DNA of 64,000 nt from an uncultured Marinobacter sp. (GTDB lineage: Bacteria; Pseudomonadota; Gammaproteobacteria; Pseudomonadales; Oleiphilaceae). Shown piece by piece: positions 1-8,598 of the stretch (position 1 is its first letter; each line of letters begins with the position of its first letter). The stretch spans positions 40,860 to 104,859 of the forward strand of contig NZ_CAMPJO010000011.1 in the NCBI RefSeq assembly GCF_946886895.1, read 5' to 3'. Both the position numbers and the translations under genes were made by a program. Below the pieces are notes generated by a model. It saw only the letters and a list, made by a program, of their open reading frames with translations, did no database searches and had not been told where the DNA came from.

Positions 1-309
1 ATCATCAGCTCTGAACGGGAAGGGTTTCCCTACGTGCTGGTGGAGGCGTTGCTCCATGGTTGCCCGGTTGTATCAACGCCGGTGTCTGGTCCCCGGGATA
101 TCCTGCCACCAATGGCCATCAGCCGGAGTCATGGCGACCAGGACCTTGCAGACCTGCTGCTCCTGGCGCTAAACAATTTGACGGCCCTGAACGAGGCGGA
201 ACAATCCGCCATGGCCTATGCCAGGGAAACGCTCACGCTGGAGGCCATGGTGGAGCAGACTGAAACGCTCTACCGTGAAGCCCTATCCGGGCCTCCGAAG
301 ACCGGGTAA
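1..309 (+). CDS. Glycosyltransferase family 4, C-terminal end (partial)
   Basis: The frame is open from the first base, so only the last 102 residues are present. They read like the C-terminal Rossmann half of a GT4 (GT-B fold) glycosyltransferase. An E-x7-E motif (EGFPYVLVE, near residues 7-15) is followed by a GCPVVST segment, the nucleotide-sugar binding signature of that family. A short helical tail follows. The next gene converges on it 14 bp away, with no clear terminator between them. The setting among LPS genes suggests a core or O-chain sugar transferase; donor and acceptor cannot be told from the fragment. Confidence 0.85.
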   Translation: MISSEREGFPYVLVEALLHGCPVVSTPVSGPRDILPPMAISRSHGDQDLADLLLLALNNLTALNEAEQSAMAYARETLTLEAMVEQTETLYREALSGPPKTG

Positions 310-323
310 ACCCACGGCGCCCC

Positions 324-1115
324 CTATGGCTCCTCCCTTTTCAGGGCTGCCAGCATCTGCAGCTCCCTGGCTTTGGCGAGCCGCATGAAGTTCCGGTTCG
401 CGGCCGTAATTGCGACGCTCAGGCCGAACCAGCCATTCAGAATCTGCCGATGTATCAGGTAATACTTCAGGAACTTCACCGGAAACTCCACAAAAAGGCG
501 GGCACTGGAAATTTTCCTGCCTTTCCCGGCCAGAAAGTGGGCCTGCTCGGTGGACAGTTGACAGTACTTGCTCTCCATCTGCTCCAGGGATATCAGGGTA
601 CGATGCAGAACATCCCCTTTCAGCTCCAGAACCTGTCCCTGCCTCACCTGAGGCCGGTCGTTGTTGCTGTGTTTCTCAGTCTTGATAGCGGCCATGGTGC
701 GGTTATAGAGCCGCAGGATTTTCTTCGATTTGTCGTGCCGGAAGGGGTGCCGGGGGTCTGGCTGAGACAACACCCAGCGCATTCTGAAGCCTGCGACATC
801 GGGAGCCACTGGTTCTGAAAACAGGGCCCTGATGTTGTTCACCAGCTCGTCGGATAGCACTTCGTCCGCATCCAGATCCAGCACCCAGTCATTCCGACAC
901 AAACTCGCCGCATAGGCCTTCTGGCAGGCAAACCCTTGCCAGTCATGGTGCACCACCCGGGCACCGGCGGCCTCGGCAACCTCCCTGGTACGGTCCGTGC
1001 TGCCGGAGTCCACCACGATAATTTCATCGGCCCAGCCCTGAACCCTGGCCAGGGATTCCGGCAGGCGAAGCTCTTCGTTGAGAGTAATGTAATACACCGA
1101 CACTGGTACATTCAT
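324..1115 (-). CDS. Glycosyltransferase family 2, WaaE/KdtX-like LPS core transferase
   Basis: About 263 residues of GT-A fold. The N-terminus runs from the first strand (VSVYYITLNEE) to a DSGSTDRT turn and the metal-binding DLDADE motif near residue 80. The family includes WaaE/KdtX beta-1,4-glucosyltransferases of the LPS inner core, where NEE and DADE are typical. An in-frame start exists 33 bp upstream (1148), but the ATG at 1115 puts the first beta strand four residues in, as usual. Basic C-terminal helices probably contact the membrane. It is transcribed divergently from the sulfatase-like gene. The exact sugar is inferred, not shown. Confidence 0.85.
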   Translation of the reverse strand: MNVPVSVYYITLNEELRLPESLARVQGWADEIIVVDSGSTDRTREVAEAAGARVVHHDWQGFACQKAYAASLCRNDWVLDLDADEVLSDELVNNIRALFSEPVAPDVAGFRMRWVLSQPDPRHPFRHDKSKKILRLYNRTMAAIKTEKHSNNDRPQVRQGQVLELKGDVLHRTLISLEQMESKYCQLSTEQAHFLAGKGRKISSARLFVEFPVKFLKYYLIHRQILNGWFGLSVAITAANRNFMRLAKARELQMLAALKREEP

Positions 1116-1303
1116 GGGTGTTTCCGATGACTCCTGCAGGATGACCACGGCTGAATCCAGGATTCGAACTAGTCCGTATACCCGTTCGCTTCCTAACTGG
1201 CTAGACTATCAAGATTCTTTTACGAGATGTAACAAAGCCTTGAACGGTCATTCGTGACTGTAGCAAAGCGGCTGACGAAACGTTACTACCTGGCGCCCGC
1301 AAT
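1116..1303. promoter_or_regulatory. Divergent promoter region between WaaE-like gene and LapC-like gene
   Basis: A 188-bp AT-richer gap between two divergently transcribed genes, so promoters for both must lie here or upstream. I could not pick a convincing -35/-10 pair by eye. Confidence 0.4.
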
Positions 1304-3169
1304 ATGCCCCTGACACGCAAACAACCATACATCACCCTGGGTACTCGACTGAACTGGACGTCCTGGTTCATCTTCGCCAATGGCCTGCTTGCCATGCTGG
1401 TGGGGCTGCGTTACGTGTCGTGGATGACAGTCCCGGACACAGCAACCGCCGCCTATGTCTCCGTGCTCTACCCGGGGCAGTTCACGCTGCTCGCCTGGCT
1501 CGCAGGCTTACCTGCGCTGGCGGCCGCCTCGCTGATACCGGCGAGGGGCTGGCTGGCAGCCATTGCCGTTGTCTACGCCAGTATGGGAATTGCGCTGCTG
1601 GCCATTGATACCGTTGCCTACGCACTGTACCGCTTTCATCTCTCCAGTTTTATTCTGGAGCTGGCGGTCAGTGGCGGCACCGAAGTCTTCTCGTTCTCCC
1701 GGCAACTGTGGGGCACAGCCGCCGCGGTCTTTGCCGGCATTCTCCTCCTGGAGGCGTCCATAGCGGCACTGCTGTGGCGCTGGCGACCAGGGTCCCGCTG
1801 GCTCGGGGCAGGTTTTGCCCTGATGCTGGGCTCGCAGATCGGCGCCCATGGCTGGCATGCCTGGGCCGACGCCAACTACAACAGCCGCATTACCGGCATC
1901 ACCCGTCATGTTCCACTGTATTACGCCGCCACCGCCAAACGCTTCATGAACGAGCATGGCCTGGTCGACCCGCAGACCGTGCGCGACAACCAGGCAGGCA
2001 GCGCCCTCACCCAAGTGGCAACCGATGGCCAACTGAACTACCCGACGCAGCCACTGCAATGCTCCGAGCCGGATCGCAAGCTGAATGTTCTGATGATCGT
2101 GATCGACGGCGCCCGGTGGGACATGCTTGATCCGCGCTGGATGCCTAACCTCTATGGGTTTGCAGAGAATAATCTGATTTTCCAGAAGCACTACAGTAAC
2201 GGCAACGCCACCAAACCGGGCATTTTCACACTGTTCTATTCACTCCCGGCCAGCTACTGGGATGCCTTTACCGCAGCCAAGACACCGCCGGTCACCATCA
2301 CCCGCATGCAGCAACTGGGCTACCAGACCCGGGTGCTCGGTTCGGCTACTTTGGTTAGTCCGGCGTTTGATCAGAACGTCTTTGCCTCCATTCCGGACCT
2401 GCGCCTGGAAACACCCGGCGAACAGCCGTGGGACCGGGACATCCGGATCACCGATGACTGGCTTGCGTTCACAGCATCGGGGCGGAACCCGGAACAACCC
2501 TTTTTCGGGTTTCTGTTTTACGATACGCCCCACAACCATAGGGTACCGGAGGATTATCCGGTCAAATTCCAGCCGTACTGGGAGTCTGTCAACAAACTGG
2601 AACTGGACCAGGATTTCAACCCGGAGCTGATCAAGAATAACTACAAATCCACATTACACTTTGTGGACAACCAGATTGACCGGGTTCTGGATGATCTCCG
2701 GGCCAGGAACCTGCTGGACAACACCATCGTCATGATTACCGGGGATCACGGGCAGGAGTTTAACGAACATGGCATGAATTACTGGGGCCACGGCAGCAAC
2801 TTCGGCCAGTATCAGCTCCGGGTGCCAATGGTGGTACACTGGCCCGGCAGAGGCGCCGGACGGATTGATTACCGTACGGAACACTTTGATGTAGCGCCGA
2901 CCCTGATGCAGCAGGCGCTTGGCTGTGACACTGTACCATCCGCGACTTACGCCACCGGCAATGGCCTGTTCCAGCCCCGTGAACGAAAATGGAGTGTTGC
3001 TCACAGTTATATGGATTATGCGCTGCTACTGGACAATCTGAACGTGGTGACCCGCGCTTCCGGGAACGTCGATGTAGTGAATTCGGAGCTGGAACCGGTC
3101 AGGCATTACACTCTCGACCCCAAGATTACCCTGAACGTACTGCAAGAACTTTCCAGATTCTATAAATAG
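1304..3169 (+). CDS. DUF3413/sulfatase-domain inner-membrane protein, YejM/LapC (PbgA)-like
   Basis: 621 residues. The first ~190 form five hydrophobic segments (DUF3413-type membrane domain). A periplasmic alkaline-phosphatase/sulfatase fold follows, opening with LNVLMIVIDGARWDML near residue 263 and containing GNATKPGIFTLFY and the late metal-site motif TGDHGQEFNEHG. This architecture is that of E. coli YejM/LapC, which senses periplasmic LPS and controls LpxC turnover through LapB and FtsH. Placement inside an LPS locus fits such a role; enzymatic activity is uncertain in this family. The start has only a weak ribosome binding site. A GT2 gene follows after 12 bp and is probably co-transcribed. 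Confidence 0.85.
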   Translation: MPLTRKQPYITLGTRLNWTSWFIFANGLLAMLVGLRYVSWMTVPDTATAAYVSVLYPGQFTLLAWLAGLPALAAASLIPARGWLAAIAVVYASMGIALLAIDTVAYALYRFHLSSFILELAVSGGTEVFSFSRQLWGTAAAVFAGILLLEASIAALLWRWRPGSRWLGAGFALMLGSQIGAHGWHAWADANYNSRITGITRHVPLYYAATAKRFMNEHGLVDPQTVRDNQAGSALTQVATDGQLNYPTQPLQCSEPDRKLNVLMIVIDGARWDMLDPRWMPNLYGFAENNLIFQKHYSNGNATKPGIFTLFYSLPASYWDAFTAAKTPPVTITRMQQLGYQTRVLGSATLVSPAFDQNVFASIPDLRLETPGEQPWDRDIRITDDWLAFTASGRNPEQPFFGFLFYDTPHNHRVPEDYPVKFQPYWESVNKLELDQDFNPELIKNNYKSTLHFVDNQIDRVLDDLRARNLLDNTIVMITGDHGQEFNEHGMNYWGHGSNFGQYQLRVPMVVHWPGRGAGRIDYRTEHFDVAPTLMQQALGCDTVPSATYATGNGLFQPRERKWSVAHSYMDYALLLDNLNVVTRASGNVDVVNSELEPVRHYTLDPKITLNVLQELSRFYK

Positions 3170-3208
3170 CGATGCCGATCGGTGACGTCGGCGAAACCAG
3201 GCCAGGAT

Positions 3209-4036
3209 ATGAAATTATCTGTGATCATAAGCACCTACAACTCGCCAGAGTGGCTCGAGAAGGTGCTGTGGGGGTACAGCGTCCAGACCCACCGTGAATT
3301 CGAAATCATCATGGCGGACGACGGTTCCACCGACGAAACCCGTCAGCTCATTGACCGGATGCGAACCGAAACCGGCCTGGACATCAGGCACGTCTGGCAG
3401 GAAGACAATGGTTTCCAGAAATGCCGGATACTCAACAAGGCGGTTCTCGAGGCGAGCGCCGACTACCTCGTGTTTACCGACGGTGACTGCATTCCGCGCC
3501 AGGACTTCCTCGAGGTGCATGCAACCGAGGCGCGCCCCGGTTACTACCTGTCCGGCGGCTACCACAAGCTGCCCATGGCCACCAGCAAGGCCATTACCCG
3601 GGAAGATATCATCGCTGGCCGCTGCTTTGATCTGACCTGGCTGAAAGCCCACGGCCTCAAAGCCAGCTACAAGAACAGCAAACTGACCGCTTCACGACGA
3701 CAGGCCAGGCTGTTCAACGCCCTGACCCCGACCCGCTGCCGGTTCAAGGGCTCAAACGGCTCCGCCTGGAAACAGGATGTTCTGGCGGTGAATGGTTTCG
3801 ACGAGACCATGGCGTACGGAGGCGAAGACCGGGAATTTGGCGTGCGGCTAGTGAACCTAGGAGTCAAGCCAAAACATGTTCGATATAATGCCGTTGTGAT
3901 TCATCTGGATCACTCAAGGGGATATGTGGATCCCAACATAATTGCAGCGAACAAGCAACACAGAATCAATAGCAAACAAAACCATGTTGTAAGAACTCAT
4001 CATGGCATCGAATGCCATATCAAACCAACACATTAA
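3209..4036 (+). CDS. Glycosyltransferase family 2 with C-terminal galactosyltransferase (7C) region
   Basis: About 275 residues starting MKLSVIISTYN; an alternative in-frame start lies 27 bp upstream at 3182. GT-A motifs are visible: ADDGSTDET near residue 40 and the metal-binding FTDGDC near residue 95. The C-terminal part carries NGFDETMAYGGEDREFGVRL, the acceptor-binding ED region typical of the Glyco_transf_7C family. It probably adds a hexose to LPS or a related polysaccharide. The last ~130 bases are AT-richer than the rest, marking the edge of the AT-rich island. It can overlap the start of the ligase gene. Confidence 0.87.
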   Translation: MKLSVIISTYNSPEWLEKVLWGYSVQTHREFEIIMADDGSTDETRQLIDRMRTETGLDIRHVWQEDNGFQKCRILNKAVLEASADYLVFTDGDCIPRQDFLEVHATEARPGYYLSGGYHKLPMATSKAITREDIIAGRCFDLTWLKAHGLKASYKNSKLTASRRQARLFNALTPTRCRFKGSNGSAWKQDVLAVNGFDETMAYGGEDREFGVRLVNLGVKPKHVRYNAVVIHLDHSRGYVDPNIIAANKQHRINSKQNHVVRTHHGIECHIKPTH

Positions 4037-4053
4037 GCCTAGCTGATAATTGG

Positions 4054-5379
4054 ATGCCTAACACCTCCCCCGCCTTTCAAAAGCTCAGAGACAAGATACC
4101 AAAAGCGACGCTATCATCAGCAATGTTTTTTTGCGTGATTCTTTTTATTCTTTTCAAACGGAGTTTCCGTGATATAGCTGACGTCGCTCTGATTTTATTA
4201 GTCATAGGAACTATAGTACATTGCTATAAAAATCCGTTAGTCGTCAAATCCGACCCTTATCCGAGACTATTTCTTATTTCTCTGACCGTACCGATTTTTT
4301 CATGGATTCATTCGTTAATACTTCCATATGATGAGCCAACCCAAAAATTTCCGGGTCACTTTGATCTATATTATCTATTTATATTTTGGTTTCTCGCCTA
4401 CTGGATCAAAGGGGATGAGCAAAGAATCAAAATCGCACTCTACACCTTCTGCTTCGCAATTCTATTAATGTTCTGGCTAGCAACAGATCACCCTTTTTCA
4501 GAGATAACCCTCGGAGTACAGGGCCAACGTGTATCATTTGGCCAAAGAAACGCCCAACATGCATCCCTGTTCTCCTGCTTTTCCCTCATTACGTCAGCCT
4601 TTCTCCTAGCTCATGAACTATGGAGTCGCAGCAAGCCTCGCCTTTTTCCTATGGCAATCTGTGCTTTTCTAACAATCTTGTTCAGTCTGTTTGTGATTAT
4701 TACTCAATCCCGGCAGGTCTGGCTTGCTCTCATACTAATCGTTACAGTAGCCCCCTTACTTTATGCCCTATCAAATCCAGGTGCTACCCGCAGGAAAGCC
4801 GTGGCAATAAGCTATGTTTTTATTTTTTCACTATTAAGCGGAATATCCACCCTTGACATCATAGAAAGCCGTATTGGTAAAGAATGGAGTGTAATATCAA
4901 ACGTAACCCAGCTACAACTTGAAGACGTGCCGGAAACCAGTGTTGGCTTACGGCTCATTTTTGCCGCAGAGGGTTTCAAGTGGTTTCAGATGCGACCAGT
5001 ATTCGGATATGGCCCTGGCCTAGATGCAGAAGTTATTCAATCATCAGAACACCTTTCGAAAAAGGCAAGGAACGAATTCACTCACTTGCATAACTCCCAC
5101 ATAAGCACTCTCATCTCTTATGGTTTGGCTGGCTCCACATTGGTCTACTTCGTCATGCTCTATCCGTTTTTTTCTATGGTTCGGAAAAGAAAAGAAGGTG
5201 ACGGGTTATGGATGATCTTTGCCGGTTCAACGATGATCGCCTGGATGGCCATAAATTTTTTCGAATCTTTCTTTTTTATGTGGGATGGGGTGTATGTCTA
5301 CACCGTCATGATGGCCATCCAATATAGCTTTTTCTTCAAAAATAATTCACAAACCTCGGAAAAAACGTCCATTGAATAG
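4054..5379 (+). CDS. waaL: O-antigen ligase/polymerase family membrane protein (WaaL/Wzy_C)
   Basis: About 441 residues with roughly ten or more transmembrane segments and one larger periplasmic loop (about residues 270-340). A conserved histidine motif (THLHNSHIS) follows, as in the Wzy_C/WaaL superfamily. WaaL transfers undecaprenyl-linked O-antigen to the lipid A-core in the periplasm; Wzy polymerases share the fold, so the ligase call rests partly on location. A start at 4012 is also open and would overlap the previous gene by 25 bp; 4054 leaves 17 bp. The gene is much AT-richer than the flanks. Its 3' end overlaps the convergent gene by 33 bp. Confidence 0.78.
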   Translation: MPNTSPAFQKLRDKIPKATLSSAMFFCVILFILFKRSFRDIADVALILLVIGTIVHCYKNPLVVKSDPYPRLFLISLTVPIFSWIHSLILPYDEPTQKFPGHFDLYYLFIFWFLAYWIKGDEQRIKIALYTFCFAILLMFWLATDHPFSEITLGVQGQRVSFGQRNAQHASLFSCFSLITSAFLLAHELWSRSKPRLFPMAICAFLTILFSLFVIITQSRQVWLALILIVTVAPLLYALSNPGATRRKAVAISYVFIFSLLSGISTLDIIESRIGKEWSVISNVTQLQLEDVPETSVGLRLIFAAEGFKWFQMRPVFGYGPGLDAEVIQSSEHLSKKARNEFTHLHNSHISTLISYGLAGSTLVYFVMLYPFFSMVRKRKEGDGLWMIFAGSTMIAWMAINFFESFFFMWDGVYVYTVMMAIQYSFFFKNNSQTSEKTSIE

Positions 5380-6051
5380 ATGCTTCTGAAATTCATAGGC
5401 TTTCCTCCAGAAGTTATAGGACTTGGTTTTAAGAAAAAACATTCCTTTGCTTCCTTTCCAGCTATGCTCGAACCAGTGAATCAACACGGCCTCATCAGGA
5501 CAATCAAAATCCAATGGCTCACCTTTATAGGGAAAGAATGTATTCTCAGGAAGCAATACACACTCAACCTCATTATTAAACGACAATCCATCGATTACTT
5601 TAGTAAGGATATCCGGGCCAATAAAAAGCTCACTCCTCCAGATGTCATCCTCATAAAAACTTGAAGCTCGCTTGAGCACAGTGGAATCCGGCTCACTGTA
5701 AATTACTGCAGTGCCGACTTTAGTAGAAGACTCATAACCAGCTACAAATTTATTTCCGTCGCACAACGGAAAAGGATCTTTCCTGATAGTCACATCGAGA
5801 TCAAGATAGATTCCACCATACTGTCGAAGAATCTCGAGCCTCAAATAGTCAGAGACGAAAGCATATAACTTTCTGGAATAACACTCCCTGGAAAACGAAT
5901 TACCCGCAATCAGTTTTCTGACAAGTTCATCCTTCTCTGTCCACAAACGAACTGTGTACCCCTGCTTCTTCCAATCATCAAGACAGGCGTGAGCTAAAGG
6001 TGGCATTCGTGGGCCAAGCCACACCGAGTGGATCGTTCGCAACATATCCAT
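5347..6051 (-). CDS. DXD-motif sugar transferase (Gly_transf_sug / capsular polysaccharide synthesis type)
   Basis: 234 residues. The N-terminus (IHSVWLGPRMPP) and the central motif GGIYLDLDVTI near residue 80 are hallmarks of the OCH1/Gly_transf_sug family, in which the DLD aspartates bind the metal-nucleotide sugar. These soluble GT-A enzymes usually add a hexose or HexNAc to surface glycans. Its ATG shares one base with the stop of the upstream GT25 gene, so translation is coupled. It is the last gene of the six-gene minus-strand run, and its final 33 bp lie under the 3' end of the ligase gene. AT-rich. Confidence 0.85.
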   Translation of the reverse strand: MDMLRTIHSVWLGPRMPPLAHACLDDWKKQGYTVRLWTEKDELVRKLIAGNSFSRECYSRKLYAFVSDYLRLEILRQYGGIYLDLDVTIRKDPFPLCDGNKFVAGYESSTKVGTAVIYSEPDSTVLKRASSFYEDDIWRSELFIGPDILTKVIDGLSFNNEVECVLLPENTFFPYKGEPLDFDCPDEAVLIHWFEHSWKGSKGMFFLKTKSYNFWRKAYEFQKHLFNGRFFRGL

Positions 6052-6821
6052 TACAACAAGCGCCCCATACGGAAACTCAGGTTATGCAAACTTCGCATCC
6101 ATAAGTCCTTCATTTGTTTCAGCTTACGGTACACTGTGATATTTAATGATCGTTCAGGGCGGCTATCTTCGTATCCAATCATGGACTCAAAGCGCGGATC
6201 GTTTTTCAGACAAGTGGGCCATACTCCGTACGATTCGACCCCGTGAATCCAAAACTGATCCATTTCGATATCTACTGGCTGGATCCATTTTTTCGCATGT
6301 CCTAGAAGCTTCGCTGCTCCGGAGGGTCTAATGAGGTACCCAGTTGTGCTTTTGTGACCTTTCTTAAACTTATAGATCGCCAGGCCCCCGTCCACAGAAC
6401 AACACTTCAGCCAAGGCCTATTTTTCCTGCTTAGAGGCGGAAATAATCGGACGCACTCGTATCGATCAGGAATGCCAGAGCTCCCTTTCAAAAAGTCGCC
6501 GAACCGTTTCTGATCTATCAGCACGTCATCTTCAAGGACTATCAGGGACTTGTTGGCTCGGACACATTGCTGCCACACAAGATAATGGCTGGCATAACAC
6601 CCTAACTGCCCACTGGACATATCTTCCACCTCTTCCCGCAGGCGTGATCGGGCATCGTATTTTGAGAAAAGTTCGTGGCCCTCCACTCCTCTTACAGCGT
6701 CAAAAAAACGATACGTCACTCCTAAGTCAGATAGTTGCCGCTCGACACTTGCGCGCCTCTCTTTGGCATCCGGCAGGCTTATTACAATTACCTCAGGTGT
6801 CATAGTTTTATTCCAATGCAT
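6051..6821 (-). CDS. Glycosyltransferase family 25 (LPS biosynthesis), copy 2
   Basis: 256 residues. It begins with VIVISLPDAKERR and RFFDAVRG, the N-terminal signature of GT25 (LgtB/LgtE/Lpt-type galactosyl- or glucosyltransferases). It also contains GQLGCYASHYLVWQQ, LIVLEDDVLID and TGYLIRPSGAAKLL, the usual GT25 order. The C-terminal half resembles the GT25 protein at 7765-8598 (PVDxxMDxFWxxGVExYG in both), so the two are paralogues. An ATG six codons in (6803) is an alternative start. AT-rich, in the coupled glycosyltransferase run. Confidence 0.88.
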   Translation of the reverse strand: MHWNKTMTPEVIVISLPDAKERRASVERQLSDLGVTYRFFDAVRGVEGHELFSKYDARSRLREEVEDMSSGQLGCYASHYLVWQQCVRANKSLIVLEDDVLIDQKRFGDFLKGSSGIPDRYECVRLFPPLSRKNRPWLKCCSVDGGLAIYKFKKGHKSTTGYLIRPSGAAKLLGHAKKWIQPVDIEMDQFWIHGVESYGVWPTCLKNDPRFESMIGYEDSRPERSLNITVYRKLKQMKDLWMRSLHNLSFRMGRLL

Positions 6822-6831
6822 TCATCCAGGA

Positions 6832-7764
6832 TTACCCTCTCGATCTCTCTCTGAGAAATCGCATTAATCTGGTGGTGGCTAGCTCCAAGCTATTAAGCAA
6901 CTTATAGAGCTTATGGCTGCTCAGCGGATTGTATGTCCAAGGTTTGAACGGAGGTTCCGGTGAGCACGACAGAAACTCTTCTGCAACAGGAAGGGAGCGC
7001 TCGGACCGGTTTGTAAATCTCTCTGCCTCGACCTGACTCCATATTTTGTAAGGATAGAACCCACAGTGCCTAGCCCTCTCTGCCAGACGCAGGCCCAGTG
7101 TCTTTGACTTACCTCTGTAGGCGGGGACTTCCGGCAACCACATTGCGAAAGGTGCACACATGTAGGCCATTCCCATGAACAACTCTTTCGCCTGACACTC
7201 ATTCGCAGGCTCCGAGTCGACAAAACGCCAGCCACTCTCAAGCAGCCTCTTAGGGCTGAAAACTACCAAGTCTGAATAATAGACTCCTGCGCTCTGGCCG
7301 AGGTCATTGCGCAGGAAAAATTTTTCATCATTCATCGGCTCCGGATAACAGGGGCGCTTGTGTTCGTCGCTACCTCTAACAAAGCACGGATGCACAAAAG
7401 CCAGAGTAGGGTTGTCCCTCAAGACACCCCGAATAGCATCAATATCGCTACCAAATATGGGCCTGACAACCTGAGTGTCATCCTGGAGAAAACAAATCAG
7501 GTCAAATTCATGCAGCAACTCAAGCGCACGCTGCATATTATGATAAAGCCCTCCATGCTTATGCCCGCTTTTTTTTAGGGGCCGGAGAACCTCGTACTTC
7601 TCCCCTAGCTTGTCCAGAACATTGGCGGTTTCATGGTCCGTGCTGTCATCATCAAAAATATAAATTCTTGGAGCAGTACCCGAGGCCTCTATTGAACTGA
7701 TACAATTTTCCAGGAATTTCCCCCGGTTAAATGAGAAAATGCAAAAGGCAAGCTCAGTATCCAT
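6832..7764 (-). CDS. Glycosyltransferase family 2 protein
   Basis: 310 residues of GT-A fold. The start (LAFCIFSFNRGKFLENCISSI) and the DDDSTDHET turn near residue 38 are typical GT2. CFLQDDTQVV near residue 92 provides the acidic metal site. The C-terminal third is basic and not recognisable to me. The ATG abuts the stop of the upstream GT25 gene with no spacer, so the two are translationally coupled. The neighbours imply a role in LPS outer-core or surface glycan assembly; the sugar is unknown. Confidence 0.83.
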   Translation of the reverse strand: MDTELAFCIFSFNRGKFLENCISSIEASGTAPRIYIFDDDSTDHETANVLDKLGEKYEVLRPLKKSGHKHGGLYHNMQRALELLHEFDLICFLQDDTQVVRPIFGSDIDAIRGVLRDNPTLAFVHPCFVRGSDEHKRPCYPEPMNDEKFFLRNDLGQSAGVYYSDLVVFSPKRLLESGWRFVDSEPANECQAKELFMGMAYMCAPFAMWLPEVPAYRGKSKTLGLRLAERARHCGFYPYKIWSQVEAERFTNRSERSLPVAEEFLSCSPEPPFKPWTYNPLSSHKLYKLLNSLELATTRLMRFLRERSRG

Positions 7765-8598
7765 TCAACGCCCCGAATAATCAGAGGAACTGTTCAGTCC
7801 CTCAAAAGACTGAGTCTTCAGGGGGCCAACCGAGTTCCTTAAGCGATATCTCATATTGTGTATTAATCTGCCAATTTTGAGGGCAGCATTATACGCACGC
7901 CACCTAAAGTACTGAGAGAAAGATCTCCGTGCTTTTTGATCCTCTCCCCAGGGCATGAAAGACACCTGACGCTTATCATGCGTGAGACATGGTGGATCCA
8001 TGCCGTAGCATTCAACGCCATTAAGCCAGAAGTGATCCATTTGTCTGTCGACTGGCTCAAACCAGGTTTGGCAATACTTCAAAAATTTCTCTGCACCATC
8101 CGGTGTCAGATAGTATCCAGTTGCGCTAACGTGCCCCCGCAGAAATTTACCAATGGCCCAATGAGTGTGATGAAATGCCTGCCAATAGAACGGCTTGCTT
8201 GCCTTATTCTCAAACAGTCGTAAACACTGGACTGCCGACGGAAACACCGAAGAGTTACTCCATTCCACGAATTCCCGGAATCGATCCGCGTCAAAAATAG
8301 CATCATCCTCCACGACTATCATCGGTCTACCCGACTGAACGCACTCCTCCCAAAGGAGGTAATGGCTTTCAAAGCACCCCAACTGTCCCCAGGTAAGTGG
8401 CTTTGCACCAATCTTCCTGACTTGCGCGGGCTTATATCGCCCAAATTCACCCATTTTGTTTTTACCGTCAACGGCATCGAAGAACTCAAAATTAAGACCC
8501 ATTTTGGCAAATTGCTGTCTTATCGAGCGCCGCCTGTCATCTGCACGAACCAAACTGATGACGCGGATAGAAACTCCTCTACCATCCACACACTTCAT
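7765..8598 (-). CDS. Glycosyltransferase family 25 (LPS biosynthesis), copy 1
   Basis: 277 residues with the GT25 order of motifs: VISLVRADDRRRSI, FEFFDAVDG, GQLGCFESHYLLWEE, MIVVEDDAIFD and ATGYYLTPDGAEKFL. Its ATG overlaps the upstream stop in an ATGA arrangement. It is a paralogue of the 6051-6821 protein, but the two have diverged strongly, so the duplication is old or both copies were imported. Family members transfer galactose or glucose to LPS. AT-rich relative to the flanking core genome. Confidence 0.88.
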   Translation of the reverse strand: MKCVDGRGVSIRVISLVRADDRRRSIRQQFAKMGLNFEFFDAVDGKNKMGEFGRYKPAQVRKIGAKPLTWGQLGCFESHYLLWEECVQSGRPMIVVEDDAIFDADRFREFVEWSNSSVFPSAVQCLRLFENKASKPFYWQAFHHTHWAIGKFLRGHVSATGYYLTPDGAEKFLKYCQTWFEPVDRQMDHFWLNGVECYGMDPPCLTHDKRQVSFMPWGEDQKARRSFSQYFRWRAYNAALKIGRLIHNMRYRLRNSVGPLKTQSFEGLNSSSDYSGR

